DNA of 9,774 nucleotides, from positions 16,681-26,454 of the forward strand of contig MEQV01000194.1 in NCBI GenBank assembly GCA_001770355.1. The letters are read 5' to 3'. The position numbers were made by a program, and so were the translations under genes. Below the pieces are notes generated by a model. That model had not been told where the DNA came from. It worked only from the letters and a program-made list of their open reading frames with translations, and did not search any database. The DNA is from Betaproteobacteria bacterium RIFCSPLOWO2_02_FULL_62_17. GTDB taxonomy: Bacteria; Pseudomonadota; Gammaproteobacteria; Burkholderiales; SG8-39. Below are positions 4,582 to 9,774 of the stretch, in pieces. Position 1 is the stretch's first letter. Each line of letters starts with the position of its first letter.

Positions 4582-6027
4582 ATGCGGGTCCTCTACGTCA
4601 GCACCGAAGTTTATCCTGCGCTCAAAACCGGGGGGCTCGCCGACGTCAATGCCGCGCTGCCGCAGGCGCTGACCGGCATGGGTGTCGATGTACGCCTGCT
4701 CCTGCCGGGATTTCCTGCGTTCATGCACGCGGCCGAGCACCACGGGCCCGCTGTGTCGCTGGGGCCGGCATTCGGCCTGGGCGAAGTGTCGGTCAGTCGC
4801 GCTCTCCTGAACGGGGTTCCGGTCTACCTGGTCGAAGCGCCACAATTTTACGGGCGCGCAGGCACCCCCTACGGCGATGCAGAAGGCCGCGACTGGCCCG
4901 ACAATCATCTGCGCTTCGCATTGCTTGGTTGGGCCGCCGCGCGCTTCGCCGACGGCAGCGTCGGGGGATGGCGGCCCGACATCGTGCACGGCCACGACTG
5001 GCACGCCGGCCTCGCGCCCGCGTATCTGGCGGCACGCGGCGTGGCCGGACCCGGCAGCGTATTTACAGTGCACAACCTGGCTTTTCAGGGGCAGTTTCCG
5101 GGATCGGTGTTTCCGGCACTGGGATTACCGCCGGACTTTTTCGGCGTGCGCGGCGTCGAGTTCCACGGCATGGTCAATTTCGTCAAGGCAGGACTGCATT
5201 ACGCCGATCGCATCACCACCGTCAGCCCGACCTACGCGCGCGAGATCCAGACCGCTGAACACGGTTTCGGCCTGGATGGCCTGTTGAGTTCGCGTGCCGG
5301 AGAACTTTCCGGCATTCTGAACGGCGTGGACCGCGCCAAGTGGAATCCCTCTGACGATGAATACATCGCGGCACGCTTCGACGCCGTCAATTTCGCGGGT
5401 AAGGCAGTGTGCAAGGCCAAGTTGCGCGCTGAACTCGGACTAAGCCCGGAATCGCCCGGCCCGCTGTTCGGCATAGTAAGCCGCATTACGCAGCAAAAAG
5501 GCCTGGACTTGCTGCTCGGGGCGATGCCCGAGCTGATCGCTGCGGGCGGCCAGCTCGCGCTGTTGGGCTCGGGAGACGCTGCCATTGCCGAAAGGTTTCG
5601 CGCAGCAGCGTTGCGCCATCCGCGGCAATTGGCGGTGCGCCTGGGATATGACGAGGCGCTCGCACACCGGATCATCGCCGCCGCGGATGTGATCGCCGTG
5701 CCGTCGCGTTTCGAGCCCTGCGGGCTGACGCAGATGTACGGCATGACCTATGGAGCGCTGCCGCTGGTGCGGCGCGTCGGCGGCCTGGCCGACACCGTGC
5801 GCGACGCCGATGCCGGCGCCATCGCCGCGGGCACCGCCACCGGTTTCGTTTTCGAAGAGGCGAGCGCCAGCGCTCTATCCCGCGCGCTGGAACGTGTGTT
5901 CGCGCTCTGGCGCGAGCCGGCGACGTGGTCGCGTCTGCTTGGCACGGCAATGCGCCAGGATTTCGGCTGGACGCCCTCGGCCAGGCGCTATGTGGAGCTC
6001 TATCGTGAACTGCGCCCGCGGACCTGA
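4582..6027 (+). CDS. glgA: Glycogen synthase (ADP-glucose-dependent, GT5)
   Basis: GlgA transfers glucose from ADP-glucose to the non-reducing end of alpha-1,4-glucan. The 481-residue product has the two Rossmann domains of GT-B family GT5. From the second ATG, the N-terminal donor motif KTGGLADV places its lysine at residue 15, exactly as in E. coli GlgA. Other landmarks are VHGHDWHAGL (135-144), TVHNLAFQG (162-170), ILNGVD (245-250), SRITQQKG (300-307, with the active-site Arg301 and Lys306) and RFEPCGLTQMYGM (376-388, Glu378). After KTGGLADV the usual xGALP reads NAALP. A tandem ATGATG begins at 4579; the G-rich AGCGGGG (4571-4577) lies one base from the first ATG and four from the second, so I take 4582, although 4579 is possible. 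It lies 75 bases after glgC; that gap holds only a 6-bp hairpin (4519-4538). Confidence 0.96.
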   Translation: MRVLYVSTEVYPALKTGGLADVNAALPQALTGMGVDVRLLLPGFPAFMHAAEHHGPAVSLGPAFGLGEVSVSRALLNGVPVYLVEAPQFYGRAGTPYGDAEGRDWPDNHLRFALLGWAAARFADGSVGGWRPDIVHGHDWHAGLAPAYLAARGVAGPGSVFTVHNLAFQGQFPGSVFPALGLPPDFFGVRGVEFHGMVNFVKAGLHYADRITTVSPTYAREIQTAEHGFGLDGLLSSRAGELSGILNGVDRAKWNPSDDEYIAARFDAVNFAGKAVCKAKLRAELGLSPESPGPLFGIVSRITQQKGLDLLLGAMPELIAAGGQLALLGSGDAAIAERFRAAALRHPRQLAVRLGYDEALAHRIIAAADVIAVPSRFEPCGLTQMYGMTYGALPLVRRVGGLADTVRDADAGAIAAGTATGFVFEEASASALSRALERVFALWREPATWSRLLGTAMRQDFGWTPSARRYVELYRELRPRT

Positions 6028-6058
6028 ACGCGCGATACTATTAAGCGGACGGACATGC

Positions 6059-8515
6059 ATGGATAGCAAGGCCAGAAGTTTTGATTCCGAAGAAATCGGC
6101 GCGGACGTCGAATCTCTGCGCCGCTCGATTGCGAACCACCTGCGCTACACGGTCAGCAAGGATTCGGTCGGGGCATCCAAGCGCGACTGGCTGGTGGCGT
6201 TGTCGATGGCGGTGCGCGACCGCCTGGTGGAGCGCTGGATGGACACCGTGCAAAGGCAGAACAAGCAGAACGTAAAGCGCATCTGCTACCTGTCGATGGA
6301 GTTCCTGCCGGGAAGGACCCTGTCAAACGCACTGCTGGCGCTCGGCCTGCACGATGAATGCCACGATGCGCTGCGCGAGCTCGGCCTCGACCTCGACGAA
6401 CTCGCGGCGCTGGAGCACGATCCGGCACTCGGCAATGGCGGCCTGGGCCGGCTCGCGGCCTGCTTTCTCGACTCGATGTCCACCCTTGGAATACCGGGTC
6501 TGGGCTACGGCATACGCTACGAGTACGGCTTGTTCGCCCAGCGCCTGCACGAGGGCCGCCAGGTCGAATACCCCGACCACTGGCTGGTCGCGGGCAATCC
6601 CTGGGAGTTCGTGCGGCCCGAAATCAAGTACACGATCCAGTTCGGCGGCCGCGTCGAAGTCAACGGCAAAAGCGCCCGCTGGATCGACACGGACGACGTG
6701 CTGGCGATGGCCTACGACACCTTCGTGCCCGGCTTCGATACGCCCGCCGTGAATACGCTGCGACTGTGGTCGGCCACCGCCACCGAGGCGCTCGACCTGT
6801 CGCTGTTCAACCAGGGCAACTTTACCGCGGCCGTTGAGGCCAAGAACACCTCGGAAAATGTCTCGCGCGTGCTCTACCCCGACGACAGCACCGAGCACGG
6901 CCGCGAGCTGCGTCTGCAGCAGGGATATTTTTTCGCCAGTGCCTCGCTGCAGGACATGCTGCGGCGCCATTTCGATGTCCACAAGGGTGTCGAACAATTG
7001 GCCGACAAGCTTGCGATACACCTGAACGACACACACCCGGCCTTCGCGGTGCCGGAACTGATGCGCCTGCTCGTCGATGTCCACCAGGTCTCCTGGACGC
7101 TTGCCTGGCGGCTATGCACCCGCATCTTCTCCTATACCAATCACACGCTGATGGCCGAAGCGCTGGAAACCTGGCCGGTGGCGATGCTGGAGCGGGTGTT
7201 GCCGCGCCATATGAAGATCATCTTCGATATCAACGAGCAGTTCCTCGACCAGGTGCGCAGCCAATACCCCGGCGACGCGGAACTGCTGCGCCGCGTATCG
7301 CTGATCGACGAGGGCCACGAGCGGCGCGTGCGCATGGCTCACCTGTCGGTGCTCGCCAGCCACAAAGTGAACGGCGTATCGAAGCTGCATACGCAACTCT
7401 TGCGCGAGACGATCTTCGCCGATTTCGACAAACTGTTTCCGGGGCGTATCGTCAACATCACCAACGGTATTACGCCGCGGCGCTGGCTGGCGCTCGCCAA
7501 CCCCGGACTCGCGCACCTGGTCGACCGCCACATCGGCGGGCAGTGGCGCACGCGCCTGGAACAGCTCGAAAAACTTAAATCCCTGGCCGGCGACGCGGAA
7601 TTTGCCGCCGCGTTCCGCGACGCCAAGACCGCCAGCAAGCGCCATCTCGCCGATTACGTGATGCGCGAGACCGGCATCGCCATCAGCCCCGAGTCCCTCT
7701 ATGACGTGCAGATCAAGCGCTTCCATGAATACAAGCGCCAGTTGCTCAATGTGCTGCATTTGGTCACGCGCTTCAACCGCATCCTCGCCGATCCGTCCAG
7801 GCCCTGGATTCCGCGCACCGTGATCTTCGCCGGCAAGTCGGCTTCCGCCTACACCATGGCCAAGCTGGTCATCAAGCTGATCAACGACGTCGCGAAGACC
7901 ATCAACGAGGACCCGCGCGTAGACGGCAAGCTGAAGGCCGTATTCGTGCCCAACTACGGCGTATCGGTGGCCACGATCATCATTCCGGCTGCCGACCTGT
8001 CGCAGCAGATCTCCCTCGCCGGCACCGAAGCCTCGGGCACCGGAAACATGAAGCTGGCGCTGAACGGCGCGCTGACCATAGGTACCGAGGACGGCGCGAA
8101 CATCGAGATCCGTGAAGCCGTCGGCGCCGAAAACATGTTCATATTCGGCCTGCGCGCCGGCGACGTGCGGCGCCTGCGCGCCACCGGATATCAATCACGC
8201 GAGATCTACGAGTCGAATGCCCAACTGAAAGAGGTGCTGGACCAGATCGGCTCCGGCCGCTTTTCGCCGGACGAACCGCGGCGTTTCCTGCCGATCGTGC
8301 AGTCGCTGCTCGATTACCGCGACCACTACATGTTGCTGGCCGATTACGCCGAATACGTCGCTGCCCAGGAGCGGGTCGATGCGCTGTACACCGACCGCGA
8401 CGCCTGGACACGCGCCGCGATCCTCAATGTCGCCGCGATGGGAAGGTTTTCCAGCGACCGCGCGATCCGCGAGTATGCCCAAGACATCTGGCGCGTGCCG
8501 CCGATTTCGTTCTGA
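6059..8515 (+). CDS. glgP: Glycogen/starch alpha-glucan phosphorylase (GT35, PLP-dependent)
   Basis: GlgP uses phosphate to release glucose-1-phosphate from non-reducing ends of glycogen, with pyridoxal phosphate as cofactor. The 818-residue length is that of bacterial phosphorylases. Landmarks are YLSMEFLPGRTLSN (77-90), EHDPALGNGGLGRLAACF (119-136), GYGIRYEYGLF (149-159), HLNDTHP (321-327), the phosphate-site motif IKRFHEYKRQLLN (552-564) and the PLP-lysine motif EASGTGNMK (657-665, Lys665), followed by NGALTIGTEDGAN. The motif usually seen as AGKAAPGY is AGKSASAY (591-598), keeping the tyrosine but losing Pro-Gly. The frame is open back to 5750 inside glgA, but homology begins at MDSK (6059), 31 bases after the glgA stop. 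A 3-codon ORF, ATG CAT GGA TAG (6055-6066), overlaps this start in another frame. Fourth step of the operon's glycogen cycle. Confidence 0.97.
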   Translation: MDSKARSFDSEEIGADVESLRRSIANHLRYTVSKDSVGASKRDWLVALSMAVRDRLVERWMDTVQRQNKQNVKRICYLSMEFLPGRTLSNALLALGLHDECHDALRELGLDLDELAALEHDPALGNGGLGRLAACFLDSMSTLGIPGLGYGIRYEYGLFAQRLHEGRQVEYPDHWLVAGNPWEFVRPEIKYTIQFGGRVEVNGKSARWIDTDDVLAMAYDTFVPGFDTPAVNTLRLWSATATEALDLSLFNQGNFTAAVEAKNTSENVSRVLYPDDSTEHGRELRLQQGYFFASASLQDMLRRHFDVHKGVEQLADKLAIHLNDTHPAFAVPELMRLLVDVHQVSWTLAWRLCTRIFSYTNHTLMAEALETWPVAMLERVLPRHMKIIFDINEQFLDQVRSQYPGDAELLRRVSLIDEGHERRVRMAHLSVLASHKVNGVSKLHTQLLRETIFADFDKLFPGRIVNITNGITPRRWLALANPGLAHLVDRHIGGQWRTRLEQLEKLKSLAGDAEFAAAFRDAKTASKRHLADYVMRETGIAISPESLYDVQIKRFHEYKRQLLNVLHLVTRFNRILADPSRPWIPRTVIFAGKSASAYTMAKLVIKLINDVAKTINEDPRVDGKLKAVFVPNYGVSVATIIIPAADLSQQISLAGTEASGTGNMKLALNGALTIGTEDGANIEIREAVGAENMFIFGLRAGDVRRLRATGYQSREIYESNAQLKEVLDQIGSGRFSPDEPRRFLPIVQSLLDYRDHYMLLADYAEYVAAQERVDALYTDRDAWTRAAILNVAAMGRFSSDRAIREYAQDIWRVPPISF

Positions 8516-8533
8516 GCGTCTTTCCAGCGGCGC

Positions 8534-9774
8534 ATGCTGACCCCTGCCGATATCGATGCGCTCGCCGCGGGCCACCATGGCGATCCGTTCGCGCTGCTCG
8601 GCATGCACGAATACGATGGACATCTGTGGGTACGGGCACTGCTTCCCGGCGCGCGCGCGGTCCGGGTGGTAGACGCGGCCACCGGGCGCGCGGTGGCGGC
8701 GTTGGCCAGCGTACACCCCGCGGGCATCTTCGAGGGGCCGGTGCCGCGCCGTCGCAGGCGCTTTGCCTATCGCTTGAAGGTTGCCTGGAACGACGCGGCG
8801 GGCAGCGCCGGGGAAGATGCGGCGGTAGAAATCGAAGACCCGTACCGGTTTCCCGCCGTCCTCGGCGACATGGACGTCTGGCTGCTGGCCGAAGGCAAGC
8901 ACGCCCGATTGTATGAAAAGCTCGGCGCGCACGGGGTGACGCTGCTCGGCGTCCAGGGTGTTTCCTTTGCGCTGTGGGCGCCGAATGCGCGGCGCGTCGC
9001 GGTGGTCGGCGACTTCAATTTTTGGGACGGCCGGCGCCATCCGATGCGCCTGCGGCGGGAATGCGGAGTGTGGGAGATATTCATGCCCGATCTGGCGCCA
9101 GGAGCGCTGTACAAATACCAACTGCTCGGGCCCGAGGGCAAACTGTTGCCGCTCAAGGCGGACCCGTTCGCATTCGCGTCCGAGTTGCGCCCGGCCACTG
9201 GGTCCATCGTAACCCGGTCGATCGTAACCGGACCGACCACGAACGGGTCGCCACGGCATTGGGACGGCGCGCACTCGGGCAAGCGGCTGCTCGACACTTC
9301 CGCGGCACGCGAGCACCCGGTATCGATTTACGAGGTGCATGCGGGTTCATGGCGCCGCGGCGAAGGCGGACGAATGCTCACCTGGGGCGAGATTGCCGAC
9401 CAGCTTCTTCCGTATGTGCGGAAACTGGGGTTTACCCATCTCGAGTTCCTGCCGGTCATGGAGCATCCGTTCGACGGTTCCTGGGGTTACCAGCCGACCG
9501 GACTGTACGCGCCGACGGCGCGCCACGGCGCGCCCGGGGAATTCGCCGCGCTGGTGCGGCGCTGCCACGACCAGGGGCTGGGCGTTCTCCTCGACTGGGT
9601 GCCGGGACACTTCCCGGGCGACGCGCACGCGCTGGCGCAATTCGATGGCACCCACCTGTATGAACACGCCGATCCGCGCCAGGGAGTCCACCCTGACTGG
9701 AATACCTTGATTTATAACTTCGGTCGCCGGGAAGTATGCAATTTTCTCTCGGCCAATGCGCTCTTCTGGCTCGA
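8534..9774 (+). CDS. glgB: 1,4-alpha-glucan branching enzyme (GH13), N-terminal part, 3' truncated by window
   Basis: GlgB moves a stretch of alpha-1,4-glucan onto an alpha-1,6 branch point. The frame opens at ATG 8534, 18 bases after glgP, and runs without a stop to the window edge, giving 413 residues of a family usually about 730 long. The opening HHGDPFALLGMH (14-25) belongs to the N1 module found in long branching enzymes. A CBM48 module follows with FALWAPNARRVAVVGDFNFW and DGRRHPMRLR (about 145-175). The GH13 barrel begins at SIYEVHAGSW (264-273), then DGSWGYQPTGLYAPT (314-328) and conserved region I, DWVPGHF (354-360). The catalytic Asp and Glu fall beyond the edge, so activity cannot be confirmed here. 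A 15-base tandem duplication (9203-9232) sits in the linker between CBM48 and the barrel. The ribosome site is weak, suggesting translation coupled to glgP. Confidence 0.96.
   Translation, partial: MLTPADIDALAAGHHGDPFALLGMHEYDGHLWVRALLPGARAVRVVDAATGRAVAALASVHPAGIFEGPVPRRRRRFAYRLKVAWNDAAGSAGEDAAVEIEDPYRFPAVLGDMDVWLLAEGKHARLYEKLGAHGVTLLGVQGVSFALWAPNARRVAVVGDFNFWDGRRHPMRLRRECGVWEIFMPDLAPGALYKYQLLGPEGKLLPLKADPFAFASELRPATGSIVTRSIVTGPTTNGSPRHWDGAHSGKRLLDTSAAREHPVSIYEVHAGSWRRGEGGRMLTWGEIADQLLPYVRKLGFTHLEFLPVMEHPFDGSWGYQPTGLYAPTARHGAPGEFAALVRRCHDQGLGVLLDWVPGHFPGDAHALAQFDGTHLYEHADPRQGVHPDWNTLIYNFGRREVCNFLSANALFWL
9203..9232 (+). repeat. Imperfect 15-base tandem duplication in glgB
   Basis: TCCATCGTAACCCGG (9203-9217) is followed at once by TCGATCGTAACCGGA (9218-9232), 12 of 15 bases identical. 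It is in frame and encodes SIVTR-SIVTG at residues 224-233, in the linker between the CBM48 module and the catalytic barrel. Confidence 0.75.

Noticed and set aside
7112..8194. 360-codon minus-strand frame opposite glgP
   Set aside because: It is antisense to strongly conserved phosphorylase motifs, with no ribosome site or domain.
8195..9340. 381-codon minus-strand frame opposite glgP and glgB
   Set aside because: It spans the ends of two genuine plus-strand genes and has no recognisable motif, so it is a high-GC artefact.

Overview
This is a GC-rich chromosomal segment that looks proteobacterial. The SlyD-type FKBP, the FMN-dependent glutamate-synthase-like protein and the glycogen operon best resemble versions from beta- or gammaproteobacteria, and the SlyD variant leans beta. 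That is a judgement from remembered family sequences, not from a search. I see no transposase, integrase, phage gene, tRNA, rRNA or CRISPR array.

Layout, left to right. (1) Bases 3-683 (+) hold the C-terminal part of a PhoD-type alkaline phosphatase/phosphodiesterase whose start lies outside the window. (2) Bases 684-987 are non-coding and separate two convergent genes. They contain the most unusual structure here: an unbroken 159-base train of five inverted repeats (755-913). Two long hairpins with 21-bp stems flank three shorter ones that share arms. The train is built from repeated copies of an RTCCGYRC octamer in both orientations, and a promoter-like sequence sits just upstream. (3) Bases 988-2490 (-) encode a membrane-anchored FMN/3Fe-4S glutamate-synthase-domain protein. 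Upstream of it on the same strand, at 2543-3034 (-), is a SlyD-like peptidyl-prolyl isomerase, probably co-transcribed. (4) Bases 3035-3237 are a divergent intergenic region with a 17-base near-palindrome. (5) From 3238 to the window end (+) lies a glycogen operon in the order glgC-glgA-glgP-glgB. Gaps between genes shrink from 75 to 31 to 18 bases, and glgB runs off the right edge.

The glg genes form a complete glycogen cycle. GlgC makes ADP-glucose, GlgA extends alpha-1,4 chains, GlgB adds alpha-1,6 branches, and GlgP releases glucose-1-phosphate from chain ends. No debranching enzyme (glgX) is visible, but it could lie beyond the window. The genes left of position 3035 have no obvious link to glycogen. 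Apart from the hairpin train the window is ordinary housekeeping and storage metabolism, and I do not see a convincing new multi-gene system.
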